Shown here piece by piece: positions 33,221 through 45,688 of a stretch of 64,000 nucleotides of DNA. The DNA is from Magnolia sinica. Lineage: Eukaryota > Streptophyta > Magnoliopsida > Magnoliales > Magnoliaceae. The notes beneath the pieces were generated by a model, which was given only the letters and a program-made list of their open reading frames with translations, searched no databases and was not told the DNA's origin. The stretch spans positions 40,183,501 through 40,247,500 of the forward strand of contig NC_080591.1 in NCBI RefSeq assembly GCF_029962835.1. Reading direction: 5' to 3'. The first letter of the stretch is position 1; each line of letters starts with the position of its first letter. The position numbers were made by a program, and so were the translations under genes.

Positions 33221-33340
33221 GGCTATTGGCCAACATCGAATGTATCCATCAATCTGGATCGTCCAATTGATGGGCTATTGGCCAACATTGAACGTGACCA
33301 TCAATCTGGATCGTCCACTCGATGGGCCAGTTCTTGGATT
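33221..33340 (+). repeat. 52-bp tandem repeat, two copies
   Basis: 'ggctattggccaacat(c/t)gaa' followed by 'ccatcaatctggatcgtcca' occurs at 33,221 and 33,273. Confidence 0.8.
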
Positions 33341-34989
33341 AGCAATAGCTTGATCACTAGCCTTCTTTTGGGCTATTAAAAGTCCATTGATCAAACAGTT
33401 CAGACTACATGGCTAGTGCAGATTTTATTTCCTGTGACATGGCAACAGCTCATAGTAAGTCCATTGACAGAACAGTCAAGAACATGAAGCTTGTGCAAGC
33501 TTTGTAGCCCATCTGAGAACTGGCCCGCCAACTGGATGGTCAGGGTTGAATGGGTACATGTGCTGGTTGTGAGAGTAGATGGTGTTTACATGAGATTTAG
33601 TATTTTTTTTCAGTTATGGATTTGATCGCACAAGAAATGGTTTAACTAACAATAAATGGATCATGCACATCTCTGTTTCATCTCAGTCAAACAAAGGGTG
33701 GACCCCACCATGAAGTTCACCTGGAGAAGCAAAACCGAGGCTCGTCCACTTATCAGAGGGGTTAGCCTCACCACTGTAATCAATGGATGACAAAAAGTAG
33801 TCTGGCTCAACATGTAGGTGTGGCCCACCAAATGAGCGGACGGACCTGATTTGCTGGACACGCTAATATCAACCCATCCGACAGTTTAGTAGACTACACG
33901 AGCAGCGGGTAGCGGGACATGGTTAGCCTGGCTGACGAGCCACGACCGCACGCTCGCACAACGAGCCATGGCCTGTGGGTCCCATTTTAGTAAAGTAAAT
34001 AAAAATAATAAAAATGGAGTGGCCGAGTGGGTCCTACCTGATCGGGATCGGGAGTGCTGTGCTGGGCTGCGGAGTGAAGACTCTTATCTTTGGGTAGAGA
34101 TCAGGATCGCCGGATCGGGACGGGACGACTTGGGGATTCACCGAATCTTCGGGTACGGGTAGGGTAGAGTCATAGAGAAGACAGTCGGGTAGGGTAGAGA
34201 AGACAGTTGGGTAGGGCTGTAGAGATCTTCGGCTGCGGGATTGCGGGTAGGGTAGAGAAGACGATTTGGGGATTTTTAGGGTTCGGGCGGTGAGAGGTGC
34301 TGTTACTTAGGGTAGGGTAAAAAATACAGCCAGGTAAAAGTAATATATATATATATACACACACACACAATCCGAGTCGGGTCGGTCCGAATCGGATCTT
34401 ATCGGATCGGATTCCGGGTCGGGTCTGTTCGGAACAGGGCTTATCCTGGTCCGACCTGAAAATGTTTCGGATCTGCCTTATACTACCCGATCCTGACCGA
34501 TCCCGACCGTCGGTTCTGTTTGAATTGGGTCGGATCGGGTCTAATCGGACCGGATCCACCGGTTCGGGTATGGAATGCCCACCTCTACGTCTAGTGATTA
34601 ACCAATGATCTGTAACCGTCAATTTACATTAGTAATGATTAGACGGTGCAGATCATTCTACTAAAGTAATTATAGTGATGTCATTGATAATCTGATTATT
34701 TTGGGACATCATTAGTGGGCCATGTGTCCAAATGGATTAGTAGCCTAGTGACACGTGTTGTACATGTGGGTGTCCATCTGGGTCACTCTCAGTGGGCCCC
34801 GCCTTGTTATATATATTATATTCATGCCTTGCAGGCTACATGAGAAGCTAATGTTAGTCTAACGTGGGCTATACCACATAGACTTCTATATTTCTAGTGG
34901 GGCATGTCGTTCAGTTCCCACTCTTTGTATATGATGTGTCGATTAAGGTTGATTATTGTCTGATATGTCTAATAACATGCTAGTGTACT
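33341..34989. other. Repeat-derived intergenic DNA with GGATCGG-rich tract
   Basis: Between 33,950 and 34,620 the sequence is dense in 'gggtagggtagagaag' and then 'gggtcgg', 'cggatcgg' words, with a TA/CA microsatellite at 34,348-34,370. These make long ORFs on the minus strand without protein-like composition. From 34,620 onward it is ordinary sequence. No gene is seen. Confidence 0.55.
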
Positions 34990-36241
34990 TGGCCTGGTAG
35001 GACACACTAAGAACATGCTTAGTATAATGACATCATGCCCAAACATATGCCATATGCATCATTTGTATGCATGTTGTGGGTGGTGATTGATCATAGCATA
35101 TGTCATTAGGCTGAGATACTCAGGGGACCCCTATGAGATAGGGTTGTCTCACATGATCGCGCGGTATGCGTAGGTTTGATGCATGACTTGGATGGTATGA
35201 CTCATACATTTCTCATCTTATATATCACGATCACTTTATGCCCTAGCAACATTAGGGTTATGGCCTCCATAGGCATATCGTGGATGGCCAGATTAGATAC
35301 CGAAAATATCTGTTCTAACATTAGGGTGTTATGGATGTCCTGGGGTGAAAGTCTCTAAACCCTTGTGGTACCAGTAGGATGATTTAATGTTGAGACCGAG
35401 TGGATAACATGACCGCTCGAGTGCCGAATACCAGTAGGCCGCTTCTCCCACTATGTCGTGATCGGTTGAAAGGGGGTGTGACCTTATCCACCTGAGGGTA
35501 GGGGGTTGTAAGCTAGGTTGAGTTTGACCAGCTCATAAATGGGTCCGCTATCGATGAGCCGGGTGGGCATTGGCATACCACTGGCAAGGCAGATAGTGAG
35601 GTCTCTTCCACTCACTTGGTCATGCGCGCGATGGGGCAACAACCAGTGTTAGAGTGCACTAGACCCTGGTGATATTTCCAATGACGAATCGTACTGATAT
35701 GCGGATTAGTTGAGGATTGACATGCTTGCGCTGCATCTCTAGCATATAACATTCAACTATGTAGGCCTTGCATTGCATAGCCTTGGTATGGCTAACATCA
35801 TTTATGGACTTGCCATTTAGCCTTCCATAATTTCTACTTATTTTGACATTTGTATGCTTGGCACATGCATAGTGCACACACGCACGTATTCTCTAAGCTT
35901 CGTAGTAAGCTTATGCATGTTCATTACATGAAAGTTATGTTAGATCGCAGCATGTGCTCGATCATTTGGAATTTTGTTATATGATGTATTTCCCTTTCAA
36001 CACTGTACTCAAATATTATATTAGTGGATATGTGGTGATGATGTTTTGGTGAATTGGGTACACTTGGGATTATGCTCCTTTACAAAAAAAATTCACCCTG
36101 AAAATCCTCCTTGTAGATCCCAGGATCGGAACCTGGCGCATGGGAGCTGAGAGCCGAGAATGGGGTACTATGGAGGCTGTCGGCACTGGATTCGACGACT
36201 GAGAATTTTGTGAGCTCGGTTCCTGAGTTTGGGGCGTGACA
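34990..36241 (+). mobile_element. Tekay-like LTR, 3' fragment
   Basis: It matches the reverse complement of about 20,053-21,350. Landmarks are 'gcttagtataatg', 'ggtaccagtagg', the 'ccgggtgg' block, and the terminal 'tttggggcgtgaca' ending in CA at 36,241. The 5' two thirds of the LTR is missing, so its left boundary is approximate. The adjacent 'actgaagtatg' belongs to P1. Confidence 0.75.
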
Positions 36242-38176
36242 ACTGAAGTATGAAGTATGTCCAAATGTCCTAGAGGGGGTGAATAGGATTTTTTCAAAAA
36301 ATTATTTTCTAATAAGAACAAACAATGCCTAACTTTAAACAAAAAGATACAGTAGAATAACTCTAAGGCTTCCAAGCTAAAAGAGGGTCCAAATTACATA
36401 GGCTTTCACAAGATTTACATGTAAGGAACAAACCTATAAGGATAGTGTATGTGAAAGTGTGTGGGATGTGATTTCTATTAATACTTATACATCAACTAAA
36501 TCATGCATCATAATAATCATAAGATAGATATAAGCATAACTAGATCAATGTACACAAAGCAATCTCAAACATAATCATATATAGTAGTTCGGCTACTTGC
36601 CTACTCTACTCCCGGTAGACGCACTTTCTCATAGAGTGTATTAGATTTCACTATCCAATGGTTTTAAATGAGGTTAACCATGAACCTTTACAACCTACAT
36701 AAGGTTAACTAGGAGACCTACACAAGGTTCTCCTAGGTTCCTACACAAGGCAACGAGTCCTACCTAAGGACACAACTGGGAGCCTATACAAGATAACCTA
36801 ATCCTACACAAGGCAACGAGTCATACCTAAGGATATAATTTGGAGCCTACACTAGGCAACCCAATCCTACACAAGGCAATATGTCCTACACAAGGACTAC
36901 ACGTCCTAGACAAGGACAACTCGTCCTATACAAAGACACAACGTATTCTCCCATCGGAGGCCTACAACTAGGACTTGGCGAGTTTTTCACTCAAAATCTG
37001 AATCCAAATCCTATACAAGGAAAGAGCTTTAGACTCAATAGACTCAATGTACTTACAAGTATGTGAGTGAGTCTCGTTCTCGCATGATATGAAGGTCTTC
37101 AAGTTGATGAAGGATCTTAACTCCCTTTGAACCGCAACCACTTCTGAATCTTTCGATCAATGCTCCGAGGTTGTGAGGTTTAAGATTTTGTTCTTCTCTA
37201 TTTAAATGATATGATTTAAATACATTGAGAAGGTTCCCATGAGCTATGCATTTAATAGTTCCAACATTAGGATTTTCCTATGAGAGGTTAGTTGGAAACT
37301 CAATGAATGTTAGAGTTCATAATTCAATCCAAGCAAAGAAGATGTTGATTTAATGCTTATGTCAAAGATTGAATGATGAAATCTAATGGGAAAGAGAGAA
37401 TGAGAAAGAACGTATGTGGATCTTGAAGTAACAGACTTAAACTCTCTTGGATTCTAGCTCATTTTTTCAATAAGCAACACTAGTGTATTTATAAAGTTGA
37501 AATTCCAACGGTTAAAAAATGGGTAGAAATCTGATATTGTTGATGCCATTGAATGGTGCTCGATGTCATCAAAATTTGAATTTCGATGTCATCGAACCAT
37601 ATTCGATTGCATCAACTTTCTACACAAGATTTTCATTTGGGTGTAGGATAGATCCTGTTCGTTCTCATCGAGTATCCTTCAATGTTATCGACGTGCACTT
37701 CGATTCCATCGAGGGATGACTCGATGCCATCGAGATTCTCTTTTTAATACACAGGTTGCTAGATAGTTTTGTCCATGATTGATGTCATCGAATAGACCTT
37801 CGAGCGATCGAATTTTGAATGTCGATGGTATCGAATGTTCTTCGATGACCTCGAAGTAAATAGGTTTTCCTGGAAAACTTTGCTGGAAAAAATGAGTTAG
37901 TTTTGATTCTATCGAATAGACTTCGATGTCATCGATAACTTACTCTTGATGCCATCGAGAAGGGTTCGATGTCATCAAGGAGCACTTTGAGTATTTTTCA
38001 TATTTTTGGAAGAAGTCCAAGGACGATGAAATCGGAAGACGTTCGATGTCATCGAACCATAACTTTTGATGTTATCAAACAACTTTTGATGCAATTGATG
38101 ATTCCAACATTTTTTTCATTTTATTACTAGACAGTATAGACGTTTTCACATATATTGACAAACAAGGGTACATTCA
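36242..38176 (-). mobile_element. P1 LTR copy
   Basis: Same order as 1805-4231: a 'gagggggtgaatagga' end, a TACACAAGG leader repeat (about 36,690-36,950), a TATA-like site (37,487-37,496), a palindrome array (37,525-38,100), and the LTR start TGAATGTACCC on the minus strand, plus-strand end CATTCA. The low-coordinate end lacks about 25 bp compared with the other copies, next to the Tekay LTR end. No internal domain is attached. Confidence 0.75.
37525..38100 (-). promoter_or_regulatory. TTCGATG-N-CATCGAA palindrome array in P1 copy
   Basis: Perfect copies are at 37,582-37,596 and 38,042-38,056, with many one- or two-base variants between. It is upstream of the TATA-like site on the minus strand. 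Spacing is irregular, from about 15 to 60 bp. Confidence 0.6.
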
Positions 38177-38384
38177 CATCTTCCTGATCAACTCCTCTTG
38201 GTGTACAGACCCTACACTTACTAGAGGATGATACAAAAAATGTTTGGAATTTTCGCACAAGAAATATTATTATTGAAAAATAGTAAATGTAAACCATATT
38301 GCTCATTTTGGTTTATTACCAATCCTTTCCGAGGTTGGTTGGGAAAGAATTTTGCATTGGGATGGGATAGCTTAACGGTCCATT

Positions 38385-38648
38385 ATGCAAGGCATGTTTG
38401 CTTCAATTTGCGATGTCTCTCTTAACCGGAACATTCTTCGGAAATCATTCACACCAAGTCAAAAGGTCCTTTTGTATAATTCTCGATTACACCTTTTTTC
38501 GAGTAATCTTCGATTTCGTTGGACCGACCCTTTTATTGTTACTACTGTTTATCCTTATGGGGCTGTTGAGATAAAGAATCCAATGAATGACAACATTTTC
38601 AAAGTGAACGGTCATCATCTCAAGCCATTCGTTGAGAAGTTTGATTAA
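38385..38648 (+). pseudogene. C-terminal integrase remnant of an Athila-like gypsy element
   Basis: After a short non-matching start, codons from about 38,425 read ILRKSFTPSQKVLLYNSRL, then RFRWTDPFIVTTVYPYGAVEI, then FKVNGHHLKPF, ending in a stop. This is the GPF/Y-type C-terminal module of Athila-like integrases (WxGPFxV...GAVEI...KVNGxRLKP). Upstream DNA (38,220-38,384) gives only disrupted frames, and the rest of pol is missing. It is followed by about 1.15 kb of non-coding DNA and then the PPT and LTR of the same orientation, so it is the tail of one truncated element. Confidence 0.85.
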
Positions 38649-39790
38649 GAGCATATGTTCATGCTTCTGATTGATCCTGTGTATCAAGATTGACCTCCTA
38701 GTGTGATAGAGGTGTAGTCAGGCTTATTACTTTCATAGGATTTAGGATTAGGATAGTTTGATTTCATTTTGTTTAGTTTTCATGCTAACCCATTTACATG
38801 TTGAGAAACTTTGGAAAATATTTAATTCTCCTTCTTCAGGTATTATCTAACCTTCACTTCCCATTTTTTTTCGTTGTCTCATATGCATTCCATGCTTATA
38901 TCTTTTACAATGTAGATTTTAGGTTGGGGGTGTGGATTAGGTAAACTAATCAGTGTTTTCTTAGTCTTTGAGCAAATTGTTTGACATTTTTCAAAATTCA
39001 AAATTTTCAATTTCAAAACTCGTTGGGAAAGTGAAAGTTTGTGTAATTAAGAATATTTTACATATTATGATATGATAGAAAGTTGAATTTTTGAATTGTT
39101 AGAGTTTGATCAACTAAGTAGTATATTGCTAAAGTTCTTCAAATTAATTGGTTAAGAGGAAGTTTAAATATCACTTTGATCTTAATCACTGTTCGCACTC
39201 GACTTACTTTCCTGAGAACTACTAGAGTTTTTTTTTATTGTAATAAGTACATCACTGGGGGGTATTAAGAACCAAGTCTGGAGAACTTGATCCAGTGTAA
39301 AAGATGAAAAGAACCAGCTAAAAAACTGTAAATTGACTAAAAGGCAATACATCGAAGGGACTTTCGCTGGAGAAGAAGGAAAATACTGAAAATAATGTGA
39401 AAAAGGTCGTCGATACAAAATCTAAAGCTGGAAAAAGAAGAAAGATGGACAATTTTGGAATCAGTTCGTGTTAATCCATTTGCGTTAAAGTAATAAACAT
39501 AGCTAATATTATGAAACAATAATTATTTTTATAGAAAGTGAGTTGGGATTCATTGAGCACATTAGAAACTTGATATTTGAACTTATGCTCTCAGTTATTT
39601 GATATGAGAAGACTTTATTTAATTGATTACTCATGAGATTCAACTCTAAGTTTTCAAATATTCACTCTCTCTTCTTTGATTTCTACTCATTCATACTTGA
39701 TTGCACAAAAGATTGTTTTCTGAAAGTGATTTGAACATTGAGAATTGAGGATTTCTTCACGCATGTTTTACTCGGGACTAGAAAAATGTT
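38649..39790 (+). other. 3' untranslated region of the truncated Athila-like element
   Basis: AT-rich, no convincing ORF. The Athila lineage often has an extra ORF here, but none is recognised in this copy. Confidence 0.6.
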
Positions 39791-39800
39791 AGTTGGGGGG
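39791..39800 (+). other. Polypurine tract
   Basis: AGTTGGGGGG directly before the LTR start TGTGTTGAGTG. Confidence 0.7.
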
Positions 39801-40089
39801 TGTGTTGAGTGTGAAATATTGTATATTCCCCCTACCTATGCCTTGGTTTTATGAACATGATAATGTTTAATTGATGTATTTATACTTGTTTTCTCTTACG
39901 AGGTGATTTCAGAAGCTTTGAAGAAAAGGACGCTAAAAGCGGTGAATTAATGCTCAAAAGATTTCCAAAGTTAGGCTTGGAGATTTGAGGGTTAAGAATG
40001 AAGAATTTACATGCTAAAGGTCCAAGAAAACTAAGTGTAAAGGAGGAAGAAAAGGCTGAAAAAATTACAGAAGAAACAATTGTTCAACT

Positions 40090-40317
40090 TGACTTTCGGT
40101 TTGACTGAAGCCATGTTCAGTGCGACCGAAAGCGTACAAAACAGTCCAACAAAGAACGATTAATTTCGAAGTTAATTCGGTTTGGCCGAGGATTAATTCG
40201 GTTTGACCGAAGCTTAAGTTTGGTTCGACAGAACCCAAGTTCGGTGTGACCGAAATCGGGCAACCGTTAAAGATAGAATCCAGTCACAATTCGAACTCGA
40301 CTTCGGTCCGACCGAAG
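40090..40317 (+). promoter_or_regulatory. TTCGGTC-N-GACCGAA palindrome array in Athila-like LTR
   Basis: At least eight near copies. The best is CTTCGGTCCGACCGAAG at 40,301-40,317, a perfect 17-bp interrupted palindrome; 40,197-40,211 is TTCGGTTTGACCGAA with 6-nt arms. It lies 54 bp upstream of TTATAAATAT (40,371-40,380). The matching slot of the sister LTR (60,015-60,510) has a different palindrome. Confidence 0.6.
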
Positions 40318-40370
40318 CGTAACCTTGCTGCATAAATTTGAGGCGGTTACAAAGTCGATCCAAGCAAACC

Positions 40371-40380
40371 TTATAAATAT
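40371..40380 (+). promoter_or_regulatory. TATA box of Athila-like LTR
   Basis: TTATAAATAT. The sister LTR has 'aactataaatagg' at the aligned position, about 60,591-60,602. Confidence 0.6.
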
Positions 40381-40896
40381 GAGTCTTTTATTTATTTCTA
40401 AGCATAAATTAGGATTGGAAGAGTGGAGTAAGGTGTTGGAGAACTTCAAGGAGTCATTCCTTCTTCCCCAATCTTCTTCTTCTAGTTAGTTTTTATGTTT
40501 TCTTTAAGAGTTTTAGTTTCAATCATATCTTTGGTTGGCTAATCTCTTAGGTAGATCTAAGAGGTGAAGCTTATAGTTTGTTTAGATGATTATCTTACTT
40601 TGATTCACGTTTACATTGAACTTCCATTGATTTATAGTTTGAATGAAGGAATATTTTCAGTTTTTCATGGTTTATTGTGACTTTAATTGCAGTAGATGCT
40701 CAAAAAGCTTTTGATATCTTCTTATCTTGTTTTGTAATTGTGAGATCTGTAAAATTCATGATTCGCTATCGTCTCCTGGGCATGGTGGATGGTTGAATTC
40801 CCTACGATCATCATAATGGTGCTTCATGTGGGAACTAATTCAATGAAAAGTTCAGATTATAGTTTAACTGCTCTACCACCCAACTGGATAGGATAG

Positions 40897-41853
40897 TGTA
40901 ACATCTTGAATTTTCACGGACAAGTTTATACTTGTGCCCGAGAAAACTGGGTGTTAATAATGTAAAACTTGGATGCTTTGAAAATCTTACCATATATTTT
41001 TTTCATTTAGATCACATCCAGTCACATTCATAAAGGTAACATTCACGAGGTTAAAATCAACTGTATTTTCTCATTCATAATAATAAGAGAATTTAACAAA
41101 TTATCAGAGGTCCTCTTAGTGGGAGCTGATTATAATATTGGAGTACGTAGTGGAAGTATAAAACTAAATCATAAGCTATCTTCTTATTCCTTCAATATGA
41201 TCTTTCTTAGGGAGATGGTCTTCTAGGTTTTCAAGTTGTACATCACCTGCATCATCTGTACAGTTGGAGAGAGTCAACGCCCTACTTATAGTGATGGTTA
41301 TCTTTTAAGATTAACAATAATTCAAGAGATTCATGAAAGTAATGCAAGGGTTCTGATATGTCCCATACTCCACTACTACAAGTTTATCAACATGCGCAAA
41401 CAATCTACATTAGATGCATGCCGAGCAAAGTGTGTGCGGCTCATTATACATAGTGATCATTACAATGTGGAAAATAATTTATGGAAAATCGGCTCGACCT
41501 ACATCCCGTAACTACAGATATTCGCCAACATTGCCAACGCTACCATGGATTTACGTGAACACCTTAAGGCGGCACAACACATGAGTCGGATGAATTACGT
41601 GACACGATTTGTTCATGAAGTGATATTTGCGACATCCAATCCCGGAAGTGATGTGACACTGCATTTATGAATTACACACATCGATTTGTGCACCACTACC
41701 CAAAACCCATGAAATTACGTGTCGACCAAGAGGGTCTTTACCCAGAGCGTATTATGTTCATGATAAGATATTTGAATCACTTGTTGTAATACTTCTTAAC
41801 ACATCACTTGCACTTATAAAGAACGTGATCTGAATCATGGAGGTTCTTGAATA
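40897..41853 (+). mobile_element. Probable gypsy LTR fragment starting TGTAACATC
   Basis: The start TGTAACATCTTGAATTTTC and the 'gggtgttaat' a few dozen bases later are like the first bases of the X and other chromovirus LTRs here. 'ctgcatcatctg...gagagtcaacg' resembles 7,160-7,220 of X. The far end is unclear; it meets the truncated copia gag at about 41,853. No ORF is supported. Confidence 0.45.
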
Positions 41854-43614
41854 TCAAGACACATGCCCAAGCCTTAAAGATAAATAATACAAGGCCAATA
41901 TAATAAAGAGAAGAGTGACAATGGTCAACTCAACAAAGATAAAAGTGGCAATGGCCAACATTAAGAGCTCCTTAAGTAAATCAACAATTTTCTTAGCTAA
42001 AGGATTAGGATTTTGATTTTTATAATTAGTATGGTTGCTTTTAGGTCTTAAGTTTTGAAAAGTCTTAGCATTTTTAGAATAATTTTGATTCAAACTTTTC
42101 CCTTTTGAGTTAGAAGACTCCCCTTTCACAAATTTGGGTGGAGTATTCTTATGTTTGAGAGGAATACTTTTGTCGTAGCCCAATCCAGATCGATCCGCAC
42201 ATTTTCTGGATCTAGATAAGAGTTTTTCTAACTTAGGATCTCCTTGGGCATACCTCCATGTGTCTTTTAAACTCAAAAGTGAAGAGACTTCTAGTTTTAG
42301 CTTTTCATTTTCAGATTTTAAGTTTTCAACTTGGGAGATTTTGAAATCTAAGTCACACTTAGTTTTTTCAAAGCAATCCGAAATATGTGATTTTTCTAAG
42401 ACTAGATTATTAAAATTTTCTTTTAATTTTGAAAACTTTTCTTTTTGAAGTTTTAGTTTTACAACAATTTTGTAACTTTCCTTATATAGGGCATTATAAG
42501 CATCTTGAAGATCTTCTTCATTTTCATGGTCACTATTCAGATTTTCTTCACTAGTTGAATCATCATTATCTAAAAAATTAAATTTGGCTAGAGTCATAAG
42601 GGCTTTAACTTCATTACCTGACTCGGTTTCAGAATCTTCTGACTTAGAAGAGGGTTCAGAGCAGGAAGATTCATCCCAAGTAGCCAACATACCTTTCTTT
42701 TTAGGTTTGTCCTTTTGAGGACATTTATTCGCTAGATGCCCATAATCATGGCAGTTGTAACATTGACTGTCTTTTAAAGATTTTCAGGTTTTAAATTTAG
42801 ATCTTTTCTTTTCATTAGGTTTTTATAAATCAACCCTCTTTTTACTTTTGAAAATCTTATAAAAATTTTTAGCTAAAAGGGCCATATCATCTTCAGAATT
42901 AGTACAATTTTCTTGAGAAGTATTTTTAGAAGATTTAAGGGTGATAGATTTACCTTTAGGAGCTTTAAAGTTTATCTCATAGGTCTGTAAGGAACCAACT
43001 AATTCTTCTACCCTCATATTATTCGTATCACGAAGTTCCTAGATTGCAGCCACCTTTGAATTGAACCGTTCAGGTAGTGAGCGTAGCATCTTTGCACAGA
43101 CTTTACTTTCTGCGATTCTATCACCAAGACCCCACACAGAGTTGACAATGTTATTCAATCTTGTATAGAAGTCCATGAAAGTTTTACTTTCTTCCATACG
43201 TATTTCCTCAAATTTGGTTGTAAGGAATTGGACTTTAGATTTCTTGACAATTGTTGTTCCCTCGTGTGTTATTTCTAAAACATCCCAGGCTTGTTTTGTA
43301 GTATCACAGGATATAATTCTCTTGAATTCATCTAGTGATAGTGTGTAAGTGATTGCATTTAGAGCCTTTGCATTGGCACTACTCTCACTTTTCTGAAGAT
43401 TGGTCCAAGTAAAATAAGGTGTTACTTTTACAGTTACAGATTCATCGGTACTTGTCACTTTAGTGGTAGGAGGGGTCCAATTGGTCACTGTGGCTTGCCA
43501 CACACTTTCATCTATGGATTTTAAGAAAATCTTCATTTTGGCATTCCAATAGGTATAATTGGAGCCATCAAATGGTGGAGGCCTAGTGACTAAAAGGCTA
43601 TTAAAATTTGACAT
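41854..43614 (-). pseudogene. copia gag pseudogene, one frame with in-frame stops
   Basis: Capsid-like protein of a copia element. The start is ATG 43,614, after the PBS. Early residues include RPPPFDGSNYTYW, the classic start of this gag (UBN2-type). Middle: CDTTKQAWDVL and MEESKTFMDFYTRLNNI. A CCHC knuckle lies at about 42,723-42,764 (C-YN-C-HDYG-H-LANK-C). A long acidic, then lysine-rich coiled-coil segment and the LEKLLSRSRKC...GLGYDKS region follow. All three long pieces are in the same frame, interrupted by TAG 43,039-43,041, TAA 42,823-42,825 and a TGA near 42,785. Each could come from CAG, CAA, CGA or TGG by transition. The final stop at 41,854 follows a non-homologous hydrophobic tail. 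Confidence 0.88.
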
Positions 43615-43676
43615 CTTAAAAAACTCAGATCGATTAGCTCAGGAAATAAATCCAAAATAAATAAAGCAAGCTATTA

Positions 43677-43689
43677 GGCTTTGATACCA
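43677..43689 (-). other. Primer-binding site of copia element
   Basis: The minus strand reads TGGTATCAAAGCC, two bases after the LTR end. It differs by one base from the usual complement of initiator tRNA-Met. Confidence 0.85.
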
Positions 43690-43691
43690 CT

Positions 43692-45688
43692 TGAAAAGGC
43701 CGAGCTAAGAGTCCTTGGGGGAGGGGGTGAATAGGACTATCTCAAATTAAAAATTAAATGCGAAAATAAACAATTGTAAATAAAGATAGCACTTAAACAA
43801 TCTCACAATACAGAAATGAATCACAACCTCAAGCGTACAAGTATTGAGAGGTTGATACAGATGTTGTTCTAAGGACAACCTTACACTAAAAACCAATGGC
43901 TTATGGTAGGACAACTTGATTCCTAGAACGGTCTGTGTATCAAAATCTCAAACCGATACAGAGGAATAAAGAATAAAATAGTAAAGAAAATAACTAAGCT
44001 ATTACAACATTCCCACACTTGCACACACTTGCATAAAAAGATTACAACATTCTCCACAAATGCTTGAAAAAGGAAATTACAACATCCACATAATGTCACA
44101 ATCAATCATTCACCACAAGGCTAGAAATTATAGTGGTTCGCTTGTGTGTACACCAACTGTTTAGAAAAACAACCACACAACTACTCCACTCCTAATATCC
44201 TCACACAGTGGATATTGGTGTTCACTATGAAATAGGTTTTTTAAGGTTCACCTAAAACCTTCACAATTGTGTCTTTCAAGTGGGCTTGCATAATTCAAAA
44301 ACCCCACACTGTGAGTTTTTTGGATCACCTCAGACAAACTAAAAGAAAGAGATTTTTTCTGGCACAATCTTAAACAAATCAAAAGAATAGATTTACAGAA
44401 ATGTAAAATACTTATCTGGATATTCTCCTTTGATGCAGCCCGGTAGAACCAATTTAGAGTAGAAGTTTAACGTAGATGTTCAATGTCCACACTCACTTAT
44501 GAAAAGGTTCTAAGTTCCAAATGGTTTTTAGATTAAATCACTTTGGGCTAGCTTGATTTGATTTTGATTCCAAGAGATGGAAAAACTTCAATCACTTCTT
44601 CAAATAAGAATGGAATGTAGAATACAAAATTAAATGTAAAAAACTAATTAAAGAGAATATAAAATGAGCACTAAATAGCTTAAGAATATCACTAACTTAT
44701 CTCTCAGAGTGGTGTCTTGATTTTGCTTGAATTCAATGAAAAACTCTAAAAATCGTGCTCTATTTATAAGTGCAGAAACTGCTCACTCGACTGGCCTAGA
44801 GGTCAGCTCGACTGGTCGAAGGACCAACAAACTTTTGAAAATTCGGGTGCGATAAGATAAAGTCGTTCCACGACTGGTCAAATGGCCGACATGACCAGTC
44901 GAGTGGCCTCCAGACCGGTCGATCTATGCCCACGACTGGTCGTGTGGGACCTAATTTGGTTGCTGGACTTTGAGTTGAGCTTGCTCGATTGGTCAAACAC
45001 TGTTCACTCGACTGGTCGAGCAGTTTCCAGGACTGGTTGAGGCAATAACAGAAAATCCCGAAAATAAGTAACAAACCTTGGACTGGTCGACGAATTTCTT
45101 AGACTGGTCGAGCCAATACTAGGACTAGTCGAACATAGGCTAAGACTAGTCGAGAAAACAGTTTATACACTTATGTAGTGACCTAATTAAAGTATGCATT
45201 CAATGTGACCTATCTTATGGTCAATCTAAGGTCATTCATACCCTATAAGTGATATTTGAACATTGAAAACTTCTTTTGCTTCAGTTGATGTTGATCATGG
45301 AGTACACGAAGCTTGATAACTTGACGTACTTTGAATCTTGAACTTGAAGTACTTTCGAAGCTTGAATTTGAAACACTTTAAAGCTTGAGCTTGAGTTGCA
45401 TTTCACCTTGAGCTTTGAGTTCCAAAGCAGAGTACTTTATCTTGACATAGATGAAACTTTGAAACCTTGAACAATTGAAGCTTAAAAGAATGAACTATCA
45501 CTTGGTGTTGTACTTGAACTTGTATATCTCTTGATCTTACATTTGAAGTTCTTGAGGTAAAGGCCTTTGTTCTTATACATGAGATACATGATGTTGAATA
45601 TGTATATGAGCTACACAAGACAGATTCCAAGAGGTTTTGGCACTACAAAATTTGACAATCATAGGAGCTAGAAAATATAGCACTTACA
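43692..45688 (-). mobile_element. 5' LTR of copia element (family P2)
   Basis: 1,997 bp, TG...CA. The minus-strand start is TGTAAGTGCTATATTTTC and the end is CTCGGCCTTTTCA. U3 has the CTCGAC-NN-GTCGAG cluster at about 44,775-45,150 (perfect copy 45,007-45,020), with the TATA box CTTATAAATAG at about 44,760-44,770. Confidence 0.88.
44775..45150 (-). promoter_or_regulatory. Palindrome cluster in copia LTR U3
   Basis: About twelve occurrences of 'gactggtcga' or its complement, several as full CTCGACTGGTCGAG, at irregular spacing directly upstream of the minus-strand TATA box. Confidence 0.6.

Larger units (their letters stand above)
39801..40896 (+). mobile_element. Athila-like 3' LTR, truncated
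   Basis: It starts TGTGTTGAGTGTGAAATATT and aligns with the LTR at 59,729-61,484 on both sides of the palindrome slot: 'ttggttttatgaacatgat' and 'aagaaaactaagtg' before it, 'gagtggag', 'cttcttcttc' and 'gtctcctgggcatgg' after it. The region after 'ccaactggatag' is missing, replaced at 40,897 by a sequence that starts TGTAACATC. Confidence 0.8.
41854..45688 (-). mobile_element. Truncated Ty1/copia (SIRE-like) element: 5' LTR, PBS, gag
   Basis: The minus-strand order is LTR (45,688-43,692), PBS (43,689-43,677) and gag (43,614-41,854). Everything after gag, including protease, integrase, RT and the 3' LTR, is missing. The LTR matches P2 at 852 and the solo LTR at 51,791, so P2 is a copia family. 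gag is one frame with four stops, so the copy is inactive. Confidence 0.88.

Noticed and set aside
34170..34622. 150-codon minus-strand ORF rich in Arg, Asp and Pro
   Set aside because: It is produced by the GGATCGG/GGGTCGG-rich tract and a TA/CA microsatellite. Composition follows the DNA repeat.
38649..39790. Possible env-like ORF between integrase and 3' LTR of the Athila-like element
   Set aside because: Only short unrelated ORFs on either strand, with no signal peptide or membrane segment pattern.
41236..41511. 91-codon ORF between the Athila-like LTR and the copia fragment
   Set aside because: It lies inside a probable LTR fragment that begins TGTAACATC and shows no domain or coding bias I can point to.
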